A stretch of DNA of 61,472 bases from Nemertoderma westbladi (Eukaryota > Xenacoelomorpha > Nemertodermatida > Nemertodermatidae): NCBI GenBank assembly GCA_032718475.1, contig JAUCBJ010006934.1:1-61472 (forward strand), written 5' to 3'. A program made the translations under genes and the position numbers. The notes beneath the pieces were generated by a model. That model was not told where the DNA came from. It did no database searches and saw only the letters and a program-made list of their open reading frames with translations. Each line of letters starts with the position of its first letter. Position 1 is the first letter of the stretch. Below are positions 19,741 through 31,800 of the stretch, in pieces.

Positions 19741-20440
19741 GTCATGGTAACTCCACCTACTGGCTCCAGAAGTCGAGGAAATCCTGCCAAGTACCTAACT
19801 GATATAGACTTTGCTGATGACTTAGGAGTACTCTCAGAATCACTAGAGGGAGCCCAACGGCTCCTCAGCTCATTAGAACAGGCTGCATCTAGTGGTAGAC
19901 GTTAACTCCAAAAGACCAAAATTTTGACAGTTAACTTTGAAAATCATCAGCAAATCTCTTAGCAAGCAAGTATGCTTGAGCATGTGGACAACTTCTGTTA
20001 CCTGGGATCTTGGATCCGGATCCACATTCACAATAATGCTACGCCGGGTCCACTGTGTCAAGTACAATGCACACATCTCCATCCAGACACTATATAACAT
20101 TGGAGGTATCTCATTGGTTCCCCTAAACTTGACACTAGATCAAAACCGCCTCCGCTTAGCAGGAGATTTGCACAATCTTGTGTTTTAGCAGCCTCATGGA
20201 GAAAATAAGCATGGTGGATAGCCCATGACTTTCGTGAGACGCCTCCTAAAGGACACTGGCCTTAAAGATGCAGATAATCTCACGAAAATCAGGGGGGATA
20301 CGGAGTTGTGGCGGTTCAATTTTGTTGATAAGCCGGCACAGCATTCTTGCACTCGACATCCAATGCTTAGCACTCTGCATCATCCGAGGGATGTTGAAAA
20401 ACAGCCGACTGGCTGTATTATAAGCCGTACGTAATTTGGC
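19741..20440 (+). pseudogene. RTE-like LINE fragment (RT palm to C-terminus), decayed
   Basis: Translation from 19741 gives a reverse-transcriptase palm with IDFADDLGVLSESLEGAQRL (FADD box at 19810-19821). After several stops comes the conserved LINE C-terminus (RLRLAGDLHNLVF, MTFVRRLLKDTGLKDADNL, DTELWRFNFVDKPAQHS). Multiple stops and shifts make it a dead copy. It shares its C-terminal and 3'-end sequence with the copies at 21037-21500 and 25290-25870. Confidence 0.8.
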
Positions 20441-20742
20441 TTGGGCATTGTCAGAGTAATTTGTCCTTGACCATAGCGCGTTGCCATATATATTTTTACA
20501 TATGCACGGAATAGACGTGCCTTAACAAAATTATTACTAAGAACTGAATTTCCTAATAAGATAATTAATTCTAGCGTAAAGACTACAAGTTTGTCGTTTT
20601 ATATCGTAGTCATCATCTGTGAAAGAATGTAGCACGTGGCCTAAATATATAAATTTATCTACACGTTCAATAGGAGTATCATCTATACAGTACACTACCA
20701 AAATGAGACTTTGCACAACATTTAGGAGAATAATACACGTTC

Positions 20743-21036
20743 GTGGGGCCTTCGCGCAGCACGAAGTGAGCAAAACCTTTAGCATATGGGCACCATTAAC
20801 GAGTGGTCTGCCGTTAGTTAGAAGTCTTCAACACAATACTCGTCCTCCTCTTGTGCCTCGTTGCGTTCGTTCGTTTTTGACCAAACTTCAGATTCTTTCT
20901 AAACTTTTGACGGACTACATACATACCACCGAGTTATTAGCGATCAAAAATTTACGACGACAGACGACGACGAAGACGACGACGACAGACGACGACAGAC
21001 GACGACAGACAACTCGCCAATTGCACCCATATGCTG
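20743..21036 (+). mobile_element. MITE, family 1 (gtgggg...catatggg termini), truncated
   Basis: Starts gtggggccttcgcgcagc and carries the family core: agcatatgggcaccatt, then cacttgtgcctcgttgcg-like sequence, then a gacgac-rich stretch. It ends at gcacccatatgctgag, where the right inverted repeat is cut off. The fuller copy is at 40788-41129 in the opposite direction. Confidence 0.7.
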
Positions 21037-21500
21037 AGATTCGGAAGTCACAGAGAATTAATCGGAAAATTAAGGTCCGATTATTTAGAGCAGCAGTAGT
21101 TCCAGTACTCCTCGAGGAAGTCCATGCTGGGCTCTAACAGCTGAGGACACCAAATCTCTGGATGGCACATTCATACATTGGAGGTGTCTCATTGGTTCCC
21201 CCAAGCTTGACACTAGAACAAAGTCGCCTCCGCTTCGCAGGACATTGCTATCGCCGAGAGGACCAGCCAGTGCATAATCTTGTGCTTTGGCAGCCTCATG
21301 GAGTGAATAAGCATGGTGGACAGCCCATGACTTTCTTGAGACGCATCTTAAAGGACACTGGCCTTAAAGATGCGGATGATCTAGCAAATGTCATAGGTGA
21401 TAGGGAGTTGTGGCGGCGCAATTTTGTTGACAAGCCGGCACAGCATTCTTAAAAATGCAGCTGCAATGCAGCATGCCGATCCTGGTAGTAGTATAATACA
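21037..21500 (+). mobile_element. RTE-like LINE 3' end (5'-truncated)
   Basis: It encodes KIKVRLFRAAVVPVLL, then SRLRFAGHCYRREDQPVHNL and PMTFLRRILKDTGLKDADDL, ending at DKPAQHS-stop. The 3' tail has the stem-loop gctgcaatgcagc and ends in tagtagta. It lies within the minus-strand LINE. Confidence 0.8.
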
Positions 21501-22561
21501 AACAATTTGTCTTCTTAAGGTTCAATTTAATTGAACAAAGGTCGGCATATTCTTTGCAAATATTTATTAGTTGTTGCAACCCATAGACAGTGTTAGATAG
21601 ATCGTCACCATATCCTAAGTGATAAATGGGTTTACCATTAATTACACAGCCATAACCTGATCTATTTAAAGCTTTGCTTAAATATCATCTATTGTATAAA
21701 TAAGGGCTGAGAATACAGCCTTGTTTGGTACCATTATTTACAGAAAATCTATCAGAGTTATAACTAAACTACCCCAACTAACAAAAAGTTGTTGGTTACG
21801 ATACAAGTAAGCAATGATTCTTACAAAGATAAGGGGAACACCTCTTGTAATTAATTTAGAAAATAATAGGTAATGATTCTCACGATCAAAAGCTTTACTA
21901 GTAGAGTCGATCTCGAAAAGCTTTACTAGTAGAGTCGATCATGCATGTTAACACAGGATTATTATTTTATAAATAATAATTTACGACCTCTTTAAAGGCA
22001 TATACGCAAAATACGGTCCCAGAGTTTGGATTGAAACCGAACTGATTGTCGGCTGTTTCGAGGTGCTGTATAATAATATATTATTTAATTTAATATTAAT
22101 CGTTCAAATAGTTTGGAAAAAAATACTGATATAGAAATTCCCCTATAGTTTTCACGTAATGTGTTATCTCCAGTTTTATCCTTTATTAAAGGAATTAATT
22201 AATCTCGCTTTAATTAAAGAATGTGGCAAATATCCATGAATTAACATGGAATTAAATAAAGATGACAAGACAAACATACATATGCACAATAATTCTGTAC
22301 AATCCGTATTTCAGATGTTCAGATGAAATATTGTGTGCACCAATAGCTTTATCAATAGAAAGTAAACTAATAGATTTAAAAATATAAATCTTTGAAAATT
22401 CGTTAGAATTTTACTGAAGGAATCGATTTAAATTAATTATCCACAAACTTATGGCTGGTATCTGGTAGATCACTATTATAAGGAGTAGAAAAGTGTTCTT
22501 TCCATTGCTTTCCTATATTTTCCTACCCAATAGCACCCCCAACCTTATTAAGGAGGAGGGA

Positions 22562-22582
22562 GGGGGGGGGGGGGGGGGGGGG
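22562..22582 (+). repeat. Poly(G) run of about 21
   Basis: A G homopolymer preceded by gaggagggagg, inside LINE remnant sequence. Confidence 0.8.
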
Positions 22583-23616
22583 TCCTATTGGAGGACTGTT
22601 TCAAAATTCGAAATTAAATAACTACGTCTGTCATTTGATTTCAAATACATTTCAAATACGATTATCATTAAATATAACAGTTTCACCTTGGGACGCTATT
22701 GTTCTGCTCCACATAATAGCTAATCCTCCATGGGGTCTCCCCCGTAGTCAATGGGGTCTCCAGTACAATATTTAGTAGTCAACAGGGCTAATACCGTGAG
22801 CTAGGTACTTATCAGGGTTAATACCTAGTAAGAAATCTAAGTCCTGTTTTGTGAGCATATGCTCTTGCAGAAGTAAAATATCACAATTGCGATCGAAAAT
22901 TCTATCTAAAGCATATCTACATTCCGCCCGTGTTATCGAATTACAGTTGAATGAGTATATAGAAACAATGATTAAATTTATGCGAGAAAAGGAAAACATA
23001 AAAATATATAAAAATAATAATTACATATTTCACTGAAAAACTAATTAATGGTCACAGTAACAGAACCACTGCCATTATACCCACCAATCTGTCCCTAGCC
23101 GGGTTCGTAAACTTTGAGTTCTGGAAGTGGGTATATAAGGAGCAGATACGCACGTGGCGAGGCCACCCATCCGGACTTAGCAGATTCTCGCGATTGCCAT
23201 CGAGACATGAAAGCAAAAGGACTTGTGAATCGTCATATACGGGGCATTGTACTTGGCGCAGGTTGTAACTACGTTGAAGGTATCCTTAACATACGACATG
23301 ATCTTCTCCTCTCTCTGACACCATGGGGGAACAAGGAGAAGAGTCTGCCGCGGCTCAACTGTCTAAGGCCACCTGAAGCCTTTGTACCAGCAACTAACTT
23401 ACGCGGTTTTCTCCATCGACAGAAGATCACCTTATTGGTAGAACCACCACCAGTGTTGTGTTTGATACCTGATGGTAGCTTAGGCTTGTCTTTGTGAGTC
23501 TCCTGATGTTTACCATTGGCACCAACCTGCAGAAAGTCACCAGCTTCTGCAGGTTCAGCCGGATTGGTAATTGAACCTTTACTAGCGGATGGATTAACAA
23601 CTGCGTCATGATAAGC

Positions 23617-24120
23617 CTATTTGTATGCTACACCATCAGTGGTGGATACAGTGGCCGATGGACGGCTCGTAAGTATACTGGTTGCTGGTGCCCCATGTGT
23701 AATGGCGTGAGCAGCACAGCAGGCTTCCATAACCACGAGACGATCCTGTAGCGCACTAACAGTCCGGAGTACCCATATGCAGATACCCATATCCTCAGCG
23801 GATGTGTTGAACGGCGTGATATTTTCCAGATGATTATGGATAAACCGATGGGTCGGGGAAAGTTCCACGAATCCTGGGTAATCCAACACGTCCATGATAT
23901 CATTAAGTATGAGTTTCCTCATACCATCTCCACTCTGTCTTGACTTTGAGAACGGTTGTTTAGATCTGTTCCTATCCATCATTGGCAGCGTGTTGAGTAA
24001 TGCTCGCTTAGCATCCTTCAGCATTAAGTCCGTGAAATGCACCCATGGTTCAATCGTAGCTATAATGCTGCCGCACGTTATTCCTTTGCGTATATACGCA
24101 CTCCAGACATTTGACAACAC
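23617..24120 (-). CDS. Hypothetical ORF (167 aa), possibly a retroelement remnant
   Basis: An open frame on the minus strand with plausible protein composition (IMDVLDYPGFVELSPTHRFI, ALQDRLVVMEACCAAHAIT). It may extend upstream by a frame change through 24280, and related open stretches continue downstream to about 23110. I recognise no family. Its setting among decayed retroelements suggests a remnant rather than a host gene, but that is inference. Confidence 0.3.
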   Translation of the reverse strand: MLSNVWSAYIRKGITCGSIIATIEPWVHFTDLMLKDAKRALLNTLPMMDRNRSKQPFSKSRQSGDGMRKLILNDIMDVLDYPGFVELSPTHRFIHNHLENITPFNTSAEDMGICIWVLRTVSALQDRLVVMEACCAAHAITHGAPATSILTSRPSATVSTTDGVAYK

Positions 24121-25289
24121 ATCGTTCTTGATGAAGTGACAGTTGTCTTTCCAGCCTCTTCATCAGTTCCAGTAGGCCCCATTTTGGCCCACGGCAGTAC
24201 AGAAGTATTGCAGTACAAGTTATGCAGTAATCCAAACATAGTAAATATAAGATACAATCAAATGAAGAATTAGTTCGCATTCACATATAATACAGATATG
24301 ACCCCATATAATTTATGTTGTTGAATCCAAGTTAGTTAATATGTAATATTTGTGAATATGGACTTTGTCTTCAAACTCAAATATAATACTAATGGATAAC
24401 GACTGCTTAAGTGATAACATACACTTGCTCCGTAATACATGGTATGTTGTCACATACTTGTTGGTAAACTATAAATAATAATTCAAAATAATTCTGAATT
24501 TTAATTAAAATTGTTTTTGAGAATAATAATTTGTTTCAGAAAGGTTATTCAAACAAATACATACAAATCTAACTACTATGTATAACTAGTAATATAACTA
24601 CTAATATTACTGGGTTGAGTGAGGTCGGACAGTGGAAAGAGATCCTTCCAGGCTCCCTGCTTTCCTTCAGTATCACTTTTTGGTCTATATATGTCATAGC
24701 GGGATCCTCCCTCATGTGCCACCTCATTTACAGTTTGCCAGGTAAGTCTTGATTGTTGCTGTAATTGACCAGTTGTAATTTCTTCAATCTAGTCCTGTAT
24801 GTACTTCTCCTGACTGAAGTTGTAGGCCCATTTAAGATCTTCCTTAGCTTTCTCAACCTTGTTGATGTTTTCGGTTGATGGTTGTTCGGTTTTTACTTGG
24901 TAGGCTATCTTAAAATCTTATCTCTTACAAAGTAACCTCAGAGACTTGCCATGGCACATACTGTTTTCGTTTAGGTTTCTGGGGGATATGCCTCTTAGCT
25001 GATTCCTTGTGGGCTGTTATTATATTCTGGTATATTGAATCGGTGGATTGGTCTTCATCCATTGACTGAAGTGCTTCAAAGCGGTTTTGATCTTCTACTG
25101 TGTAAGCATCCTTTACTGCATTGTCAGTTCTGAGTTTCTCCCAGTCATGGTTGATTTGCTTGCTTGTCCTGGATTTGCTGGCTCTCAAACTGAGTCTGAT
25201 CTCTGCAGTGACTTGTTTTGAAGTTTGAGTTTTGAACTTCTACTATCACTATGCAAGCATCCTTTACTGCATTGTCAGTTCTGAGTTTC

Positions 25290-25870
25290 TCCCAGTCATT
25301 GTTGACTCCTTTGCAGGACATTGCTTTCGCCGTGAGGACCAGCCAGTGCATAATCTTGTACTTTGGCAGCCTCATGGAGTGAATAGGCATGGTGGACAGC
25401 CCATGACTTTCTTGAGACGCATCTTAATAATAAATAAAAAAATAATAAATAAATTTTCTTCGGCCGCTAGGCCAGGGATTACGCACAAAGTCTGACGACT
25501 TATTTCCAGTGCGGTCCCCCCAGAACTTTACTCCCCAGAGGAAACTCCAGTACTCATTTAGCTACCACTTAAGGATGCAAGGCAGATATGCGCCCTGGCT
25601 GGTCCCTTTAAGGCATTCGTGCCGAAACGAAAACTGCCCTGGCCCATGTGAGGATCGAACCCACTACCTACAGGAGATGTGAATTCAATGCAACCACTAC
25701 ACCACGGTGGAACCTAGGAATCTTAAAGGACACTGGCCTTGAAGATGCGGATGATCTAGCAAATGTCATGGGTGATAGGGAGTTGTGGCGGCGTAATTTT
25801 GTCGACAAGCCGGTACAGCATTTTTAAAAATGCAGCTGCAATGCAGCATGCCGATACTAGTAGTAGTAGT
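25290..25870 (+). mobile_element. RTE-like LINE 3' end, itself split by a SINE
   Basis: The halves 25310-25426 and 25720-25870 join to the same C-terminal and 3'-end sequence as 21220-21500, ending in the stem-loop and tagtagtagtagtag. It sits inside the minus-strand LINE remnant. Confidence 0.8.
25427..25719 (-). mobile_element. tRNA-derived SINE with 6-bp target-site duplication
   Basis: On the minus strand the head has an A box (TGGTGTAGTGG, complement of 25694-25704) and a B box (GGTTCGATCC, complement of 25652-25661) at tRNA-like spacing. The body continues to an AT-rich tail at 25427-25455. The flanking atctta at 25421-25426 and 25720-25725 is the duplicated target within the LINE. Confidence 0.85.
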
Positions 25871-27017
25871 AGTTGATTCGCTTGCTAGTCCTGGGTTTGC
25901 TGGGTCTCAAATTGAGTCTGATCTCTGCAGTCATGATTCTGTGGTCAAACCAATTAGGCTGAACGAGCTGTATGCCTCGCAGTTAATCATGCTGTTTCTC
26001 CACTTTTTGTTGATAAGAATGTAAGCCAGCTGAAATCCGATGTTCTTGGATACAGATGTTGTTGATTTTATATTCCGTTGCCAGAGCTGTGACCCTTGTT
26101 GCTATGATCTTTTGGAGTGTGTGTGTGTGTTCATTGTAGCGATATGTAGTGTCTTTTTACATTTCAACAGGTTGGTTCTTCTTTCTTCTCTGTCTTATGT
26201 TCCAGTTACCGATTTTTCGATTCAGGCCTGGTGTGCCTGCACCACTGAGGGACGCGGTCCTTGTTGACCCGGGTGACGACCGAGCCGTTATTTCTCCTGG
26301 AGGGTTCTCATTCTCATATCTTTCAGTTGTGCGAATAAACCGGTTGTGGTCGCAACTCCTACAAGCATCTTCACAGGAGGCCGCCATTGTTTGATTACAT
26401 TCAATCTTCCGTCGACCTTGTCTACATGGCTAGCCATTGGTTGATTACCTTTCATTGACCTTGTCTGCATGTCTAGCCATTGATTGATTACCATCCGCCT
26501 ATCTATGGCCTACCCTACAGCCCTTCAGTACTTTTGTTATGCAGCAAGCCAAGTGTGTGCTTCCAAGGTTAGGTTACCTAACACTGATAGAGGAGTATCC
26601 AGTATTACCATTGTGCTAGACAATAACTATTAAAAACTATTAAAACTATTACAAAGTATATTTCAATATATTGATACTATATACTGTAGTATTAATATAT
26701 TTATTTGAATACCCACACAGTAAATGTTGTCTTACGGTTTGCTCGGAAGTTACACATTCTTTTAATTAAGGCACAAATATATTGATTAGTAAAGTAACAC
26801 CTTCTCGGCGCCTCACTCATATTATTATCCTTGTCACATTGTCACATACTCACATAATCACTACTAACACCCTAGAGGCAACCACCTTCTAGCTCCGGCT
26901 TCTGTGTTGCCTCCATTTCCTCGTTCTATCATCCATCATACACACTGGCCACGTCTATAATTATAATATAATATTATGGTTTGTAGTGTATCTGAATGAA
27001 ATGTATCTGGTGGTGGG

Positions 27018-27136
27018 TGTTTGAAAAAGGTGGACTGGACACAGAAAACATGGACAATGGACAGACCAATCAGGGGCGATTTGCGTCACACAGCATGTCC
27101 ACCTTTTTCAGCTTTGTTGTCCACCTTTTTCAAATT
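27018..27136. mobile_element. MITE, family 2 (ttgaaaaaggtggac termini)
   Basis: It opens with ttgaaaaaggtggactgg and closes with complementary gtccacctttttca copies at about 27090-27136. A further diverged half copy extends to 27215. The interior gacagaccaatcag matches the other family members in reverse. Confidence 0.65.
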
Positions 27137-27379
27137 TGAATAAGATGGACTGGGTTGAGCAATGAATTGACCAATCAGATTGATTAGCACATTATAGCAG
27201 CTCTGTCCACGTTTTTCAAAACATTTCAGAAGGTTTTTATGGATTATTATTGTTATTATTATCCCATACTTACTGTGACCAACCGAAGTTGTCGAAATAG
27301 GCCTACAGTAGTTCAATAATATGGGGCGAGCCACGCGAAGTCTGTGAGCTGAGCCTTACAGCCTTAGCATAAATATTTG

Positions 27380-28394
27380 AACGTCAATATTCTAACTCAT
27401 TACAGTATAAAGTTAATTATAATAACTACCTATTGTACTGTGAGGGAAATATAATGATCCCGAGATCTGTTATTAAACGACCCAGCGCAGCGAGGGAGGT
27501 AAATAAGTCCCCATATTTTGGGAGTGGCGGTCCGAAACCCTAATTCAAAGTGGAAATGGAGGCCCTAAACGTTAATGTGGTACCGGTAGATAAACTTTTT
27601 AATAATATATCATATAAATAAATAATTTTTTTTTATTACTAGCTATTTTAAATTTAAGAAATAACAAGCTACTGAGCTATATGTTCTATAACATTATATT
27701 TTTTTTATGTTCTGGAATAGTATATAATACATTTATATTGTTCTAGAACTCTTCAATGTTGCCATAGTAACAATGACATAAGTTTTAAAAATGCAGTTCT
27801 AAACGGAACTGTTACCGAAATATCTGGCCCTGCCAGCAGTACGAACTTGTTGTTGAACTTGTTGTTGGATAGTTGTCGAACTATCTTTATAACAAATTTC
27901 GTAGCATTTGAATATTGAAATTTTAAAAAATAAGGGTCTCTGACATGTTTAAAATGTTTCGCATATATTCCTACTGTACACACAGTACAGTAGTAAATAT
28001 ACCGATAGTTAATGTAGGGCCTACAGTAGTAATTATTATACCTGCGGTACCTGGGTACGGGTAAATAACTTGACTATCATCACTACTTAACTAAACGTGA
28101 ATTAAAACTATCATGTAACCCGCCAACCTTAAATATTTTTGATCCTAAATTCCACAAAATTTCTTAGATTTGAGCATCGGGTTACATAGGGTTACTAATG
28201 ACAGTTTTAATTAGGGTTTGGGCCTGACCAACTAAACCAACAACAAAAATAAACCAATAAATCTAAGCTAAAGTGCTGTACGGTACACTAGACCTCCTAT
28301 TATTATACTGGGTACAGGGTAGTATACAGGGGAGTCAGGTAAGTCTATAGGGGGGCAATCCGCGCGGGGGGGGGGGGGGGTAGATACGCCTAGG
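27380..28394. other. AT-rich spacer; no gene seen
   Basis: Nothing recognisable apart from a 15-base G run at 28366-28380. Confidence 0.4.
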
Positions 28395-28445
28395 ACACCG
28401 ACAGCATTCTTAATGCAGCTGCTTCCAGCAGCATACCGATTATAG
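28395..28445 (+). mobile_element. Remnant of a LINE-type 3' end
   Basis: The sequence acagcattcttaatgcagct followed by gcttccagcagcataccgat parallels the LINE 3' end. The stem GCTGC/GCAGC is kept but the loop differs (TTCCA instead of AAT). Confidence 0.55.
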
Positions 28446-28454
28446 ATAGATAAT

Positions 28455-28723
28455 TGAAACCTGAAAAAGGTGGACATTCCAATCACTAATAAATAGCTGC
28501 TTTAATACGTTTCTGATTGGTCAGACTATTATCTATGTTTTTTGTGCATGTGTCCAGTCCACCTTTTTCAAACACACATCATATTCCCAATTATGTAATT
28601 AAGAAAGCGAAAACTTGAAAAAGGTGGACAAACCAATCGCTACAAACTGCTTTGCTTAATACGTTTCTGATTGGTCTGTCCATTGTCCATGTTTTCTGTG
28701 TCCAGTCCACCTTTTTCAAACAC
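28455..28723. mobile_element. Two MITE family 2 copies in tandem
   Basis: Copy 28458-28572 and copy 28614-28723 each begin with tgaaaaaggtggac and end with gtccacctttttcaaac. They share the interior taatacgtttctgattggtc. Confidence 0.75.
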
Positions 28724-28870
28724 CCTCTGGTGGTGGGTGAAGAAACGCTTGGAAATTAAAAAGATTGATTGATTGTATAGACAGACGGAAGTGCAATAAT
28801 ATTGCATAGATTCATACCTAAGGCTTTGCCATCAATGGTGCCCTAGACACTGTAACCTTTGATGACTCCT

Positions 28871-29129
28871 TTATTTGATGGGGCTTACAAACCCACTCTA
28901 TGATGCACTATTGGTCACTAATGATCAATAGGCTACTGGTGTTGAACGGGCTGGCCTACTGGGCTGACAGTACAGTACCACATTTCTGCCATAATTGTTA
29001 TTTGATGGGGCTTACAAACCCACTCTATGATGCACTCACTATTGGTCACTAAATGATCAATAGGCTACTGGTGTTGAACGGGCTGGCCTACTGGGCTGAC
29101 AGTACAGTACCACATTTCTGCCATAATTG
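28871..29129 (+). repeat. Tandem duplication of about 130 bp
   Basis: Copies 28871-28997 and 28998-29129, both starting ttatttgatggggcttacaa, differ by a small insertion (cactca) and one extra A. Confidence 0.9.
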
Positions 29130-29154
29130 TAGCAGGATCTGGGGACCCTGAGCT

Positions 29155-29174
29155 ATATAATAATTATTATACAT

Positions 29175-29207
<33 letters not shown>

Positions 29208-29450
29208 TTGATTATTTATATAGCGCTTTATTATGCTCGGCATACTCAAAGCGCTTTTATTATCATTACCCAAAGCCAGGTTCCCATTATACCGCTGGGT
29301 TGACGTAGGCACTAATGTCTAAAGTGTCTTGCCAAGGGACACAACAATGCGAAATTTCTACAGCCTTTAGTCGGATTCGAACCTGCACCACCAAACACTA
29401 TTGTGTAAGCAGTTCAGGCGCCGTATCCACTCGGACACTGCGACACAATA
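29155..29450 (-). mobile_element. tRNA-derived SINE with AGCGCTATATAA-type tail
   Basis: Minus-strand A box TGTCCGAGTGG (complement of 29427-29437) and B box GGTTCGAATCC (complement of 29373-29383), followed by the central sequence CCTTGGCAAGACACTTTA and the tail AAAGCGCTATATAAAT, ending in (AAT)n repeats near 29175-29205. The layout matches tRNA-Ser-like SINEs common in marine invertebrates. Confidence 0.85.
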
Positions 29451-29493
29451 CATATATTATATTACATATAATTATTAACTTTTATATATAATA

Positions 29494-29501
29494 TATATAA
29501 A
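29494..29501 (+). promoter_or_regulatory. Possible TATA box of the caspase-WD40-FN3 gene
   Basis: tatataaa lies about 115 bases upstream of the start codon, in an AT-rich stretch where such a string could occur by chance. Confidence 0.25.
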
Positions 29502-29614
29502 GAGATTATTAGTTAGTTATAGTTATATTTTTGAAATGAGTCGAACCAAAACAAATCAAATTATTTTGCACATATTTGTTTACTTTTTGTAATTTTTACA
29601 CCACCTAGCAAGCA

Positions 29615-31800
29615 ATGGCTGCATCTGAGAATCCATATCAAATTTCCAAAGAAGGTCTCAAGATATGTTTGATTGTTAACATCACGGATTACAAGGACAA
29701 TTCAAGACATCCTGGTTCCAAATACGATGTAGATTTCATAAATAGGGTATTTGGAAATGGGTTAGGCTGCAAAATAGTCCACTTTTTACCTCATCTCAAT
29801 GGCACAATTACTCGCAGTAATATGATAAATGGCCTGGATGATTTTCGCAACCAAACATTGCTTAGAGAAATTGAATGTCTTTTTATTTTTATCTTGGGTC
29901 ATGGAGCACATGGAGCAATCATTTGTTCTGATGAGCAAGAAATAATCATAAAAGACATCGTCAGAAAATTTGCCAATGAATGTTTGTCTCTAAATAACCC
30001 ACCAAAACCTCGTGTCATCTTCATTGAAGCTTGTCAAGGAAAAACAACATCTACTGACATGAATGAGAACTATATAAATCTCAATTATCCAATGTTTAAC
30101 CACATTGCAGTAGCAATGGGATGTAGTCCAGGTGAAAAACTCCCTCTCTACAGCAATCAGGGCTCTCCATTCGTAAATCTTGTGTGCGGCACCATCGATA
30201 CTATTCTAAAGACTCACACTTATGGAGACATAAAGACTTCTCTATTTAGTAAATTAAAAATTGAACCTATTAGGTATGGAAACAATATGACGTCACAACC
30301 AGTAGTAATTGATAATTTATTGCAATCTTTAAATTTTATTGACTTTGTTCAAACACTTTCTGTATTTAATCTCGATATCCATTCAGATGAGGTTCACTAC
30401 TTCCCAGATAAGCTGCGTTACTTGACTTGTGGCCCAAACGGAATTGGAATATTTAGTAAATGTTCTCGAAATTTGGTAGATAATCTACCTATCCCAGGTG
30501 GAGTAACTTATGTAACGAATTGCGCCATTTCACACAATGGCCAGAGAATAGCGGCTTGTACACAGGATTGCCGAATACTGGTATGGAATCTAAATGACAT
30601 CTGGGAGGTTATATTCAATATTTCAAAAAGTTCACTGAGATTTCCTTCCTCCAAACTTCACAGAATTATATTCCACCCATCAAATCATTCCAATATTGCG
30701 ACATGTTACTCTGATGGGAGTAGTACAATTATACATCTTCACCCGGAGATCAAAAATCAGATTTGGAAGTCCCATGACAAGGCAGTACTCGATATTATGT
30801 ACTCACCTGATGGGAGCAAACTCGCCTCCTGTTCTAAAGATAGACTAATCAAAATCTGGAAAGTAGATGGAGTGCCAATCCAAGAACCACAATGGTTAGA
30901 TACTCATTCCTATCATAATATGGCTGTGCTGAGTATCAAATGGACACCTGATGGGAGATACATTATCTCATCGAGTGATGGACACACGTCGGTTTATTGT
31001 TATGATGTAGAATGCAGAAAATTGATGTGGAAATCAAATATTAGCGCAACCTGTATTACTGTACATGAGAAAGGAAATCTAGTGGCTATTGGAGGAGGGC
31101 CAATAATAAAGGTGTTGGAAGTAAATACTGGCAAATCAATTCGTTCAATTAAGGCGGAAGGGAGGGTAAATCTCAACAATATAGAATTTGGGGGAAATAA
31201 ACTCCTAAATTCGTGGAGCAATAATCTTGTTAAAGAATATGATATTGAAAAAACGATAGAATCTAATTCCAAATTGAATAGCATAGTATTCCCAGTGAAA
31301 CAAAAAAATCATGTGGTTATATCAGGCTCAACAACTACAACAATAACTTTAAACTTTAGAAATACATCCATTCAAGTTACTGAATATAAACTGAAAATTA
31401 ACGAAATTTATACAAGTAACAATGAAGAAATTTTTAACATCATTGATGGAGGAACTAAGGAATACACTATAGAGGGTTTAAATCCAGGAATATTGTATGG
31501 AATATCAATATCAGCATTTGATACTGGAAGTAGAGAAATATTGACTAACAGAGTTGTACAAAGGGTTGTAATCAAACCATGTAAACCTCAATTAAATAGC
31601 CAACAAGTAATATGTGATACTCATAGCTATGAATTAACATGGACTCTTTCAAAGGGAATGTTTACCCATCAAATGATTTGTGTTAAACCAGGTAGCATGT
31701 CCGCATTCTTCCCATTAGTGGTTCTATATGCAGAAAAACAATACCCTAGTAAATATCCATTAGATGATCTAAGACCAGGACTAATATACAACTGGTTTGT
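29615..31800 (+). CDS. Caspase-WD40-FN3 protein, N-terminal part (exon interrupted by insertion)
   Basis: ATG in gcaATGGC, a good start context. Residues 14-215 are a C14 caspase-like domain. FILGHG carries the catalytic His96, and PRVIFIEACQG carries Cys140 in place of the usual QACRG. The p10-like segment follows (MGCSPGEKLPLYSNQGSPFV). There is no CARD or death-domain prodomain, signal peptide or membrane segment. Residues about 290-560 hold five or six WD40 repeats (VLDIMYSPDGSKLASCSKDR, VLSIKWTPDGRYIISS). From 565 FN3-like modules begin. The listed open frame runs on to 31843, but the codons after 31800 belong to a retroelement poly(T) tract. The coding sequence continues at 32274. The role is inferred: a cytosolic protease with a WD40/FN3 sensor or scaffold. 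Confidence 0.85.

Larger units (their letters stand above)
20441..23000 (-). pseudogene. RTE-like LINE remnant, minus strand, split by later insertions
   Basis: Reading the minus strand downward from 22999: an AP-endonuclease start (CDILLLQEHMLTKQDLDFLL, 22772-22999), then an RT with AFDRENHYLL and NGTKQGCILSPYLY and a YGDD box at 21601-21612, then LQQLINICKEYADLCSIKLN (21410-21579). After an interruption at about 20743-21500 it continues with RVDKFIYLGHVLHSFTDDDY (20537-20700) and VKARLFRAYVKIYM (to about 20450). The interruption holds a MITE and a plus-strand LINE 3' end. Stops and frameshifts throughout. Confidence 0.75.
24620..26390 (-). pseudogene. RTE-like LINE remnant, minus strand, 5' part
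   Basis: Reading downward: endonuclease start (KIGNWNIRQRRKKNQPVEM near 26157-26225), endonuclease end (AYILINKKWRNSM, CEAYSSFSLIGL near 25930-26030), the endonuclease-RT linker (NDWEKLRTDNAVKDA, 25145-25310 and again 25080-25160; NRFEALQSMDEDQSTD), then the SRLTWQTVNEVAHEGGS region to about 24640. Stops, a small internal duplication and the LINE/SINE insertion at 25290-25870 show it is dead. Confidence 0.7.
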
